Shown here: in pieces, positions 1 to 7,863 of the stretch
How positions within the stretch are numbered: position 1 is the stretch's first letter
Layout of the letters: each line of letters opens with the position of its first letter
From: Bacillota bacterium
GTDB taxonomy: Bacteria; Bacillota; Clostridia; Oscillospirales; Ruminococcaceae
Assembly (NCBI GenBank): GCA_023388515.1
Contig: JAEWGD010000036.1
Span: forward strand, 62,001-126,000
Direction: 5' to 3'
Length of the DNA: 64,000 nucleotides
The notes under the pieces: model-generated
Seen by the model: the letters and a program-made list of their open reading frames with translations, nothing else
Told to the model about the DNA's origin: nothing
Database searches by the model: none
Translations under genes and position numbers: made by a program

Positions 1-362
1 TAATATTCCAAATTTACAACTCCTGCCTCACCAGGTTTGAATGATGAACCAACATTAAGGAAATCCTGGTCAATAGTTGGCTGCAAGAATTTATCCAATT
101 CATTCGGCGTTCTTGGCTCTGTAAACTTACCTGCAATGTCTACAGATTCAGTATAAAAATCATTAATAGCCTTCTCTAAACCAGGTATTTTATCTATTTC
201 CTTTTGGATTTCTGCCATTGCCTTTTCTTGCTTTTCTAGTTCTGCTTTATTAGTTTTAATATCTTTGGAAAGTGGCTTTATTCCAAGAAAAACTCCAATT
301 AATATAATTGCTATCAATGATACAAATATTAATATTATTCTATCTCTATAACTTAATTTCAT
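1..362 (-). CDS. PilO-like pilus assembly protein (5' part only)
   Basis: The gene starts with ATG at 362 and runs off the window at base 1, so only about the first 120 residues are visible. Its start overlaps the stop of the upstream pilM-pilN gene (ATGA), so the two are translationally coupled. The N-terminus MKLSYRDRIILIF begins a single membrane segment (about residues 8-28). A Lys/Glu-rich coiled coil follows (about 30-65), then the start of a periplasmic-type domain. This short cytoplasmic tail, TM, coiled coil layout is that of PilO/GspM-type inner-membrane alignment proteins. In those systems PilO pairs with PilN and links PilM to the rest of the machine. The call rests on topology and gene order rather than on a diagnostic motif, and the C-terminal domain cannot be checked. 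Confidence 0.7.
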   Translation of the reverse strand, partial: MKLSYRDRIILIFVSLIAIILIGVFLGIKPLSKDIKTNKAELEKQEKAMAEIQKEIDKIPGLEKAINDFYTESVDIAGKFTEPRTPNELDKFLQPTIDQDFLNVGSSFKPGEAGVVNLEY

Positions 363-1951
363 TTTTCCGTACCATCCTCTCCATCAGCCGTTGTTGTTTC
401 TACCTTGATTTCCCCAGCCTTTAGTTGAATCTCCAAAGTCATTGTAATTTCCTTAGTTCCTTCAGCAGCACCTTCTTCAGATGATTCTGATAAACCATAT
501 CCTGTATAAAGTATCTTTTCAAACTTCTCAATTGATCCAAACTTATCAACTATAACTGATGGGAGTGTCTGTGATGATTCTTCATCTGCTTGTGCTTTAA
601 TTTCAACTTTAAGCATACCCTTTTCATAGCTTATCGATAAAATGGTTGCTTCTAATCCTAATTCACCAGCAGCCTCACTAAGCTTATTATCCATTTCTAT
701 ATACAAATCACCGTCTATTATCGGATTAGTTTTGTATGCATCATAAGCATTTGTAACTCTAGTTTTATAATCCTGAACCTTTATTTTCATTGCATCAAGT
801 TCCAGAACTCTCGCTTGCTTTTCCTTAGTATCATTACTATTAATTTCTTCAATTATTTCTTCAGTATCCTTCTTAATATCACTATTAGTTTTCGCCATAA
901 ATCCGATAATTCCACCCATTACGACGAATACAATTACACAAGATGCCACTAAAAGTGCACCATAAGAGCTGTTTGACTTAATTCTATTATTATTTACTGT
1001 ATCGGTTTCAAGGAGGTTTATTTTCTCCATGTCCTTATTTCTCTTGAACATCGCTCCAATTGCATTTGCATAAAGTGAAAATTCAAGGTTTTCATAGCCA
1101 TGTATCTGTGGAGGAACATTAATAATACTTGTTTCAATATCCATCTGTTCCAACGCATTGGTTAGTCGTACATATTCTCTCGTATCACCATAAAATACAA
1201 CGTTTTCAATTAGCTCCTCTGCATTCCTACTTTTTTGGAACTGCAACATTCTGAATATATTTTCATTTACTGCCTCAAAAACATAGTCTTCAGAATTATC
1301 ATAGTCTTCTGCAGAAATAGTAGCAAATCTAGAGAACGCAAGTTGACCATGCTCATACAAGTTCAAGCTAATAAATGTATTATCAATCTGAACTGCAAGT
1401 AATGGCATTTTCGCCTTTAGTCTTGAGTCTGACAAAAGAACTTTAGTTATACTATTACAACCAACCATTACTGATTTCAATGATATACTAAGCATTTGGA
1501 ATACTTTTTTATATCCTTCTATGATTTCATAAGGGCAAGCAGTCGCAAGAACCTTAACACCCTCTTCATTACCCCCCGATTTAGAGCTATATGAATCATC
1601 AACTATAATATATGATATGCTATACTGGTCATCAATTCCCATAGCTGACTGCATTTCTGATTTAACCATTTTGTCAAATTCAGAGTCTTTTGCAACCTTA
1701 GGTATATGTAACTCCTTAAAAATAATCAAGTTTGACGAAATACTGACAATTGCTTCCTTTTCAGCCATTTTATTTGTTTTTAATACTTGATTTATAAGTG
1801 TTGCTAAACGTGGGACATCTCTAACATGCCCATTCATAATCACTTCTTCTTCTAGGTTTAGGGTTGCCGCAGAGCTTATACGGATTTTTCCATTACTTTC
1901 GACACCCTTGATAATTCTAATATTTCTATCGGTAATATCAAATGATAACAT
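359..1951 (-). CDS. Fused PilM-PilN type IV pilus assembly protein
   Basis: A 530-residue protein. Residues 1 to about 310 look like the actin-fold ATP-binding PilM domain (MLSFDITDRNIRIIKG start, then the VSISSNLIIFKELHIPK region). A positively charged stretch follows, then one membrane helix at about 337-362 (ALLVASCVIVFVVMGGIIGF). A coiled coil (about 363-405) and a small C-terminal domain match PilN. In most type IV pilus systems PilM (about 350 aa) and PilN (about 190 aa) are separate proteins, so this looks like a fusion, formally similar to GspL of type II secretion. It lies 19 bases after pilC and overlaps the pilO-like gene. Its likely role is to join the cytoplasmic platform to PilO at the membrane. 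The Glu-rich tail is not diagnostic. Confidence 0.82.
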   Translation of the reverse strand: MLSFDITDRNIRIIKGVESNGKIRISSAATLNLEEEVIMNGHVRDVPRLATLINQVLKTNKMAEKEAIVSISSNLIIFKELHIPKVAKDSEFDKMVKSEMQSAMGIDDQYSISYIIVDDSYSSKSGGNEEGVKVLATACPYEIIEGYKKVFQMLSISLKSVMVGCNSITKVLLSDSRLKAKMPLLAVQIDNTFISLNLYEHGQLAFSRFATISAEDYDNSEDYVFEAVNENIFRMLQFQKSRNAEELIENVVFYGDTREYVRLTNALEQMDIETSIINVPPQIHGYENLEFSLYANAIGAMFKRNKDMEKINLLETDTVNNNRIKSNSSYGALLVASCVIVFVVMGGIIGFMAKTNSDIKKDTEEIIEEINSNDTKEKQARVLELDAMKIKVQDYKTRVTNAYDAYKTNPIIDGDLYIEMDNKLSEAAGELGLEATILSISYEKGMLKVEIKAQADEESSQTLPSVIVDKFGSIEKFEKILYTGYGLSESSEEGAAEGTKEITMTLEIQLKAGEIKVETTTADGEDGTEK

Positions 1952-1970
1952 TTATTTTTCCACCTCTCTG

Positions 1971-3164
1971 TTACTGAATATTTTCCATCGAACCATATAG
2001 TGCTGGCATTACTGATGCAACAATTAATCCAACCATGATACCTAAAACTATAATCATTATAGGCTCTATCATTCCTACAAGTCTTTGGATAGCCGAATCT
2101 GCTTCGTCTTCATAATAATCAGAAGTTCTCTCAAGAATCTCATCCAATGCACCCGCTTCTTCTCCAACATATATAATGGAACAGAACATAGAGTCGAAGA
2201 TATCTGTTCGCTGTACTGATGACGAAAGTGTTTCACCCTGTTTTACTTCGTCAATTACTGTTTCAAACTTTTCATTTATGTACCTATTGCCAAGAATTGC
2301 CGACGACCTTTGAATACACTCAACCATAGGAATACCACTCGAATAAAGCGATGATAGAGTTCTTGCAAATCGTCCTGTATATACCTTAACAACCAGTTTA
2401 CCAAATCCAGGTCCCTTTATAAGGAATCTGTCCATCTTTACCCTTAGTGAAGGCATCTTAGACGCATAAATTCCAGCAAAAATCATAATACCCACAAGAA
2501 TAAGAAGAATATACCACTTAGTCCTAAAGAAATCACTTATCCCCGCCATTCCCCTTGTTAATGCTGGCATATCATCTTCACTCTCAAACATGTCTAAGAA
2601 CGTTGGCATAATAAATGTAAACATACCAATTACAATCGCTGTCGAAAGAATAAGTAAAATTAATGGATACATTAATGCACCTCTAATTTTATTGTTTAGC
2701 TGACTTTCTTTTGCATAATGATCCGACATTCGCTTCATAATTACATCAAGTGAACCACTCGATTCTCCAGCACCAACCATGCTCACTAGAAATGGTGGAA
2801 ATACACCCGCTTGTAGCTCCAAAGAAGATGAAAATGACTCACCCTTTTGAACGTTTTCATAAATGTCACGCCAAATCAAGCGTCCCTTTTCAGATGTTTG
2901 CTCCCTACATAATATGTCCAAAGCCTTTACCAAAGTTAAACCCGAAGAAAGCATCGCACTTAGCTGTCGGCAATTGTATGCCAGCTCTTTGGTTTTTAAC
3001 TTATGCACTGTCTTTGTCGTGCCTGAATCGCTCTCCTTATAATTTGACACAAACAAACCCTTATCATGAATCTTTTCCAAAAAATCTCGTTCATCCTCAG
3101 CTATCATGCTACTCTTTATTATCTTACCTGTTACGTCTTTAGCTGAATAGGAAAAATTCTTCAC
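1971..3164 (-). CDS. pilC: PilC/GspF inner-membrane platform protein
   Basis: A 397-residue type II secretion F-family protein, which forms the membrane platform on which the assembly ATPase works. Two homologous T2SSF halves are visible: one at about 60-190, with the entry motif RQLSAMLSSGLTLVKALDIL, and one at about 265-390, with FARTLSSLYSSGIPMVECI. Membrane segments lie near 165-190 (LILLILSTAIVIGMFTFIMP), 217-235 and 370-390 (IMIIVLGIMVGLIVASVMPA). Length is normal for the family. It is the first gene of this minus-strand run, after a 455-base AT-rich gap. PilB, PilT, prepilin and prepilin peptidase genes are not in the window. The ribosome site GGAGGTGG lies just upstream of the ATG. 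Confidence 0.92.
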   Translation of the reverse strand: MKNFSYSAKDVTGKIIKSSMIAEDERDFLEKIHDKGLFVSNYKESDSGTTKTVHKLKTKELAYNCRQLSAMLSSGLTLVKALDILCREQTSEKGRLIWRDIYENVQKGESFSSSLELQAGVFPPFLVSMVGAGESSGSLDVIMKRMSDHYAKESQLNNKIRGALMYPLILLILSTAIVIGMFTFIMPTFLDMFESEDDMPALTRGMAGISDFFRTKWYILLILVGIMIFAGIYASKMPSLRVKMDRFLIKGPGFGKLVVKVYTGRFARTLSSLYSSGIPMVECIQRSSAILGNRYINEKFETVIDEVKQGETLSSSVQRTDIFDSMFCSIIYVGEEAGALDEILERTSDYYEDEADSAIQRLVGMIEPIMIIVLGIMVGLIVASVMPALYGSMENIQ

Positions 3165-3619
3165 TTAACCACCTCCAAATTTCAATAAACCCATTTCCGA
3201 GAGTAAAAATTAGCATAATACTCTAACATACAATATTATAACATTTATTTTCACTCACTTCAATTGATTTTTTAACATAAATAACAAGCTGTTTTTTATA
3301 GATATTTACTAGTTTTATCTTCTTAATAAAGTAATGTTTGTTTAAAACTATTTTAAATATCCTATATTATTACATAGGTTGCATTAAATGTTTTATGCAC
3401 CCGTACTTGTTAACTATTCACAAATATTATAACTCATATCAAAAACTTTTACAAGCATTTTACTAATATTCTATTTTTATTTGTAATATTTTTAAAAATT
3501 CTTCACATTTGTTTTATATTTAATATTGTACTCAATTATGCAAATAATTTATAACATAGGCTTGATAACTGAAAATTTGCCTTGTTTTTAATTTGATTTT
3601 AAAAGGAGTTTTATAAAAT
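3165..3619. other. AT-rich divergent intergenic region
   Basis: About 455 very AT-rich bases separate pilC (minus) from the small gene at 3620 (plus), so promoters for both should lie here. No convincing -35/-10 pair, RNA fold or short coding frame was found. A modest palindrome (tgcattaaatgttttatgca, about 3379-3398) is the only structure noticed. Confidence 0.5.
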
Positions 3620-3886
3620 ATGAACAATAATTCCATGAACCGTTCAGAAATGCCTGTCGGATTAGTTATGGCACTCTCACGAAACGATGATGCTTTGAAT
3701 TACTTTTCAAGGCTACCAAGTTCCCAACAACAACACATTATAAATGACATTCATTCAATAGAATCCAAAGAAGAAATGCAACAATACGTTGACAACATGG
3801 CTTCCTCAAGCAACATAATGAGTTCGCAAGGGCTTGAGAATATCACACGACAAATGACAGGCATAGACCCTCCTAATGCTACTTGA
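3620..3886 (+). CDS. Small hypothetical protein (88 aa)
   Basis: An 88-residue soluble protein, polar and rich in Asn, Ser, Gln and Met. It has no signal peptide, membrane segment or metal motif. It is preceded by a good ribosome site (AAAAGGAG, 8 bases before ATG) and followed by a strong hairpin terminator, so it looks like a real one-gene unit. The centre (LNYFSRLPSSQQQHIINDI, SKEEMQQYVDNM) predicts two or three amphipathic helices. That pattern resembles short helix-rich proteins of unknown function found in many Clostridia. I do not recognise a function. The neighbours (pilus operon and helicase, both on the other strand) say nothing about its role. Confidence 0.7.
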   Translation: MNNNSMNRSEMPVGLVMALSRNDDALNYFSRLPSSQQQHIINDIHSIESKEEMQQYVDNMASSSNIMSSQGLENITRQMTGIDPPNAT

Positions 3887-3905
3887 TTATTTATAAACTT
3901 AAATG

Positions 3906-3936
3906 AAACGGCTATGACATTGATGCCATAGCCGTT
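3906..3936. terminator. Bidirectional terminator
   Basis: An 11-bp perfect stem (aaacggctatg / catagccgttt) with T-rich sequence after it on the plus strand and A-rich sequence before it. It separates the convergent small gene (+) and helicase gene (-) and can serve both. Confidence 0.88.
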
Positions 3937-3955
3937 TTGTTTTATATTGCTCTAC

Positions 3956-5593
3956 CTACCCCTTACGGAAATATGGCTTTGAGCTTTTTGGTTTTTCAAC
4001 ATTATTCTTTGCAGGGTTGCTTTTGCCTGTCGCTCCGCTTTTTACAGCTGGCTTAGACTTTTTTGCACCCTCAAACTTATCTCGCTCTTTTCGCTCAGGT
4101 GATGCTATACCCTTTGATGAATCGGATTTATAATACTTATTTGATTTATTAGCCGAAGTCGATTTTTCATCCCTAAACTTGCCACGCTCACCTCTTGGTG
4201 CGTCGTCTTTGCCAAACTCACCCTTTGATGATTCAAACTTATTATACTTATTTGGTCTATTAGCCGAAGTCGATTTTTCATCCCTAAACTTACCACGCTC
4301 ACCTCTTGGTGCGTCGTCTTTGCTAAATGATGACGCACGTTGACGTCTGTCACCACCATAGCTACGCTTTCTATCACCAAAACCTCCCCCCTGTCCCCCT
4401 GAAGAAGATGGTTTATTGTTTCTATTAACAGTTCTCTTTGGTAAAACTCTTGTGATAACCATTGGGAAATCGTGGTCTTTCACTTCAGGAACTGTTGTTT
4501 TTATTAACTTTTCAATATCTTTTAGATACGCTTTCTCCTCAAAATCACAGAAAGAAATTGCAATACCACTTAGCCCAGCCCTACCAGTACGCCCAATTCT
4601 ATGGACATATGTTTCAGGTATATTCGGCAAATCATAGTTAACAACGCATGAAAGTTCGCTTATGTCAATACCCCTAGCAGCAATATCTGTTGCCACTAAG
4701 ACACGAGTTGTTTTTCTCTTGAAGTTGTTCAAAGCCAACTGGCGACCCGATTGCGACTTATCACCATGAATAGCTTGTACACTTATATTTACCTTTGAAA
4801 GCTCCTTTGCAAGACGGTCTGCACCATGCTTTGTTCTTGTAAAAATAAGTACAGAGTCAAGGCTTTCGTCTTTCAATATATTAAGTAGCAACGCTAGTTT
4901 GTTGCCCTTATCAACAAAATAAACTGACTGCTTAACCGTATCAACAGCTGATGAAAGTTCCTTTATTGCAATCTTCACAGGCTCAAAAAGCAAAGCATTT
5001 GCTAATGAAGATATTTCTGGTGGCATAGTTGCTGAAAAAAGCAAAGTCTGCTTTTTAGGCGGTGTATGGGAAATTATTTTTTTTACATCATGAATAAACC
5101 CCATATCCAACATATGGTCAGCCTCATCCAAAATAAGTATTTCTACATCTTGTAAGCTGATTATATTTTGGTTAATTAAATCATTCAGTCTTCCAGGAGT
5201 TGCAACAAGAATATCAACCCCATTTTTTAATACCTTTTCCTGCACCCTTTGCGATACTCCACCATAAACAACAGCAGAACGCAAATTTGTGAATCTTCCA
5301 TAACAATTAAAACTATCATAAATCTGAACAGCAAGCTCTCTTGTTGGAGTTAAGATTAATGCACGAATTTTTCTTGGCTGTGAATTAGCTGTTCTCCTTG
5401 AATATAAAAGCTGAAGTGTTGGAACAGCAAACGCAGCCGTTTTACCTGTACCAGTTTGAGCACAACCGAGTATATCCTTACCTATTAGTACTGACGGAAT
5501 AGCTTTCTCCTGTATTTCAGTAGGTGTGGTATACTTTTGTCTGTCTAATGCCTTTTGGATTTCTGGAATAATGTTCAAGTCTTTAAATTGCAT
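3956..5593 (-). CDS. DEAD-box ATP-dependent RNA helicase
   Basis: A 545-residue DEAD-box helicase of the RhlE/CshA type, which unwinds RNA in ribosome assembly, mRNA decay or cold adaptation. Visible motifs are the Q-motif region (F3, TPTEIQ at 23-28), Walker A AQTGTGKT (45-52), PTREL, ATPGR, DEAD (156-159), SAT (187-189) and HRIGRTGRAG in the second RecA domain. After about residue 385 comes a basic, low-complexity tail rich in Arg, Gly, Ser and Lys, typical of RNA-binding tails in this class. The tail contains a duplicated 37-residue unit (DDAPRGERGKFRDEKSTSAN...). The gene stands alone and has a strong promoter about 220 bases upstream, giving an unusually long leader. Family assignment is secure; the exact paralogue (cshA, deaD or rhlE) is not. 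Confidence 0.95.
   Translation of the reverse strand: MQFKDLNIIPEIQKALDRQKYTTPTEIQEKAIPSVLIGKDILGCAQTGTGKTAAFAVPTLQLLYSRRTANSQPRKIRALILTPTRELAVQIYDSFNCYGRFTNLRSAVVYGGVSQRVQEKVLKNGVDILVATPGRLNDLINQNIISLQDVEILILDEADHMLDMGFIHDVKKIISHTPPKKQTLLFSATMPPEISSLANALLFEPVKIAIKELSSAVDTVKQSVYFVDKGNKLALLLNILKDESLDSVLIFTRTKHGADRLAKELSKVNISVQAIHGDKSQSGRQLALNNFKRKTTRVLVATDIAARGIDISELSCVVNYDLPNIPETYVHRIGRTGRAGLSGIAISFCDFEEKAYLKDIEKLIKTTVPEVKDHDFPMVITRVLPKRTVNRNNKPSSSGGQGGGFGDRKRSYGGDRRQRASSFSKDDAPRGERGKFRDEKSTSANRPNKYNKFESSKGEFGKDDAPRGERGKFRDEKSTSANKSNKYYKSDSSKGIASPERKERDKFEGAKKSKPAVKSGATGKSNPAKNNVEKPKSSKPYFRKG
4109..4330 (-). repeat. 111-bp tandem duplication in helicase tail
   Basis: Two head-to-tail copies (about 4109-4219 and 4220-4330) with a period of 111 bases, read from the spacing of agccgaagtcgatttttcat at 4151 and 4262. 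The copies are nearly identical over the half encoding GERGKFRDEKSTSAN and more diverged in the rest. The period is a multiple of three, so the frame is kept and the basic tail is lengthened by one 37-residue unit. Confidence 0.9.
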
Positions 5594-6025
5594 TTTTTCT
5601 CCCTTATTCTTATATTAACATTTAAATGCAAATGTAATTTGTTCATAATTATCTCATAAAACTTTCATAATATATTATTACTTTTTTCACATATACATTT
5701 CACCCATAAAAAAGCACCCCCCCACTAGATTTTAGCTTAATACTGCTCAAACCTAATAATCAGACTAATAATAAGATATATGTCCGATATAGCGAGAATG
5801 CCATTTGTGTTTATTAATTATAGCATTTATACTATAATATTGTCAAGTATTAATATATGCTCATATTGCCGAATTATTTACAACATCTTCAAAGAAAATG
5901 ATAGCAATAGCCAAAAAACATTAATTCGCCAACCATATAGAGAAAGTAGTATCCCCGTTAGATTTATAATTTAACGCTGTCCCAAACCCTGACAGAATGG
6001 ATAATTCCTCCTTGACTCCTCATTA
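5594..6025 (-). other. Long helicase leader and 3' flank of ECF-S gene
   Basis: 432 bases with no convincing gene. The minus-strand promoter at 5817-5846 would give a helicase mRNA with a leader of about 215 bases. The leader contains a run of seven G (mRNA sense; plus-strand C7 near 5717-5723) inside gtgggggggtgcttttttat. Long leaders are common in cold-shock helicase genes, but no known RNA fold was recognised. The bases before 6025 are the 3' flank of the ECF-S gene; no strong terminator was found there. Confidence 0.5.
5817..5846 (-). promoter_or_regulatory. Promoter for the DEAD-box helicase gene
   Basis: On the minus strand: TTGACA (5846-5841), 18-base spacer, TATAAT (5822-5817). Both hexamers are perfect sigma-A consensus. 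It points toward the helicase start at 5593, with no gene in between. Confidence 0.78.
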
Positions 6026-6637
6026 TTAATAGCCTAAGCCATACTTCTCGCCAATCCTGTCAAACTTCTCCACAAGCATTTTATATAGTACTATCATAAA
6101 CACCACATTGCCTATTCCATGTATTATATTAAACACAAGCCCAGCAGAATAAACTGATAGAACAATGCCCCATGTAAGATTTTCTCCAGCCATGAATGCA
6201 ATTGTCCAAAAGTCAGTTATCAAGCCGTAAATCAAAGCTGATACAAAAGCGTATATGCACATAACCACCATGTTCTTTGATAGCTTTACATCTGCAAGTA
6301 TGCCACCGATTAGACCTACCACACCCCAAGCAAGCATTTGAAACGGTGTCCAAAAGCCTTGTCCAAGTATCATATTTGACACAAGTGCCGACAACGCTCC
6401 CGTCATAAATCCAGCCTGTTTTCCAAAGCAAGCACCCATAATTATTACTATTACAGTAACTGGTTGAACCTGTGGTATGAAGTTGAATATAACTCTGCCA
6501 ACTGATGCCACAGCACACATAACTGCAATCGGTATAATTTCCCTTGCCTTTGGTTTTCTCCGTTCAAATACGATAAAGAAAACTGCAAGTATCAATAAAA
6601 CTCCCATAAAACTCACTATTGTATAATTCACTTTCAA
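6026..6637 (-). CDS. ECF transporter S component, probably cobalamin/corrinoid
   Basis: A 203-residue, six-helix membrane protein of the ECF substrate-binding (S) type. It has the AVMCAVASVGRVIFNFIP segment that contacts the T subunit, followed by the Gly-rich loop GACFGKQAGFMTGALSALVSN and the FQMLAWGVVGLIGGILAD helix. This pattern is that of the vitamin-uptake S proteins close to CbrT, the cobalamin-specific S component. The substrate call is strengthened by context: it is the last gene of an operon led by a cobalamin riboswitch and containing DUF4430 and alpha/alpha-barrel surface proteins. Its ATG overlaps the stop of the ECF-T gene by four bases. No ATPase gene is adjacent, so it may use ATPases encoded elsewhere. 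Confidence 0.85.
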   Translation of the reverse strand: MKVNYTIVSFMGVLLILAVFFIVFERRKPKAREIIPIAVMCAVASVGRVIFNFIPQVQPVTVIVIIMGACFGKQAGFMTGALSALVSNMILGQGFWTPFQMLAWGVVGLIGGILADVKLSKNMVVMCIYAFVSALIYGLITDFWTIAFMAGENLTWGIVLSVYSAGLVFNIIHGIGNVVFMIVLYKMLVEKFDRIGEKYGLGY

Positions 6638-7524
6638 TTTACCACACCCATTCTAACTCTCCAGTAAACCTCATCGCCAATCATAATAACAATTGGAATA
6701 ATCAGGTACAAACCATATAAGCAAAATGCAAATATTTCTGTCAAGCCTATTTTAGTATCTGCTAGCTTTGGAAAATAATAAAACGAAAGCACTCCGTTAA
6801 TATACATCACGAAAAAAACACCGATAAAAGCTATAATAACAATTAGTGTTACAATATGTTTCGGCAAAAACCTATCACGTTGATAGGTGGTTCTTCGGCT
6901 CAATCCAAATCCCCTTGCCGTCATTGAGTCAGCAGTTTCAATCGAACCCTCAAGGCTTATAGAAATAAGTGCTGACAATATCTGTCCCCCATTCCTAAGC
7001 CTGTCTGAAAGTTTTCCATGTGAAATCGAAATGCCAAGCATTCTTTGTGCTGAATTTATTTCTGAAAGCTTTGCGTTGAAAGATGGAATAAACCTAAAAA
7101 TCATAGTTATTGTCAATGCAGTAACGGGAAATCTTTTTCCAAGAATATATAAAAACTTATCGTTCCCAAGCGTTTTATGAAAGCAATTAAACCACATTAT
7201 AACGCTTATTATCATAACTCCTGTGAACACTCCATAAAGCACTGATTCAAGCGTAATCGGTCGGCTATTTACATATAAAATCGGAGTAATACCCTTGCTA
7301 TTAATAAGTGGCGTTATAATCCCCAAAAACAGCACTGTTGGCAACATTATTGCAATTTGTATCAACATTTTTTTAATTCCATTCAGCAATGCCAAGTACA
7401 CCATTCCAACGCTCAAGCTTATCAATACAAAAAAGGGGTGTGTAAACAAAATCGAAAACGCAATCACACCCGAAAAATAGATGATTATTACCCATGACGG
7501 ATAATCTGAAAAGCGATTTCTCAT
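6634..7524 (-). CDS. ECF transporter T component
   Basis: A 296-residue membrane protein of the EcfT/CbiQ family, the scaffold that couples the ATPases to the S component. Hydrophobic segments occur at about 10-60, 60-78, 90-115, 225-247 and 262-284. The cytoplasmic coupling region carries SLEGSIETADSMTARGFGLS, containing the Ala-Arg-Gly signature used to dock on the ATPase. Length is slightly above the family norm (about 265). It overlaps the ECF-S gene by four bases and follows the 58-residue membrane protein gene. Because T and S are adjacent but the A and A' ATPases are missing, the complex is either completed by ATPases from another locus or is an incomplete module. Confidence 0.87.
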   Translation of the reverse strand: MRNRFSDYPSWVIIIYFSGVIAFSILFTHPFFVLISLSVGMVYLALLNGIKKMLIQIAIMLPTVLFLGIITPLINSKGITPILYVNSRPITLESVLYGVFTGVMIISVIMWFNCFHKTLGNDKFLYILGKRFPVTALTITMIFRFIPSFNAKLSEINSAQRMLGISISHGKLSDRLRNGGQILSALISISLEGSIETADSMTARGFGLSRRTTYQRDRFLPKHIVTLIVIIAFIGVFFVMYINGVLSFYYFPKLADTKIGLTEIFAFCLYGLYLIIPIVIMIGDEVYWRVRMGVVN

Positions 7525-7601
7525 TGTTCACACCCCTTTACTTGCCATTCCTAAAACCTATGAGGATTCCTACCACAACACCCTTGATAATTCATAACAC
7601 C

Positions 7602-7778
7602 CTACTTGTTAATTAAATTCACATAAGCGAATATTATGTTAGTTATTTCTAATCCAGTAATCAAAATTTTTGTTCTATCTGACCATGAAGAATATTTCCA
7701 CATTAGATATACCCCTAGTGGTGCGATGAATATTAAAAATAATATTATCACCCATGTTTTTTCTAGCCATACTCCCAT
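7602..7778 (-). CDS. Small membrane protein (58 aa) in the B12 operon
   Basis: This short frame lies in the 339-base gap between the DUF4430 and ECF-T genes. It starts with ATG at 7778 after a good ribosome site (TTAGGAGG, about 8 bases upstream) and ends with TAG at 7602. The protein starts MGVWLEKTWVIILFLIFIAP and has two hydrophobic segments, about residues 8-27 and 38-56. Between them is a basic loop, LMWKYSSWSDRTK. The hydrophobic P-x-G-x-Y-LMWK pattern followed by a basic W/K-rich turn recurs in many small Firmicutes membrane proteins and at the C-terminus of zinc-ribbon membrane proteins. Its function is unknown. Its place in the operon suggests a small accessory subunit of the transporter, but that is inference. 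Confidence 0.72.
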   Translation of the reverse strand: MGVWLEKTWVIILFLIFIAPLGVYLMWKYSSWSDRTKILITGLEITNIIFAYVNLINK

Positions 7779-7863
7779 CTCAATTGCCTCCTAACTTATG
7801 TATTTTACCTTCTTATAAAATATTTTATAAGAAATGTTGGTAACTCGGATAAGATATTCTATA

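Noticed and set aside
5780..5974. 64-residue plus-strand frame upstream of the ECF-S 3' end.
   Set aside because: No ribosome site, biased composition, and it overlaps the strong minus-strand helicase promoter.
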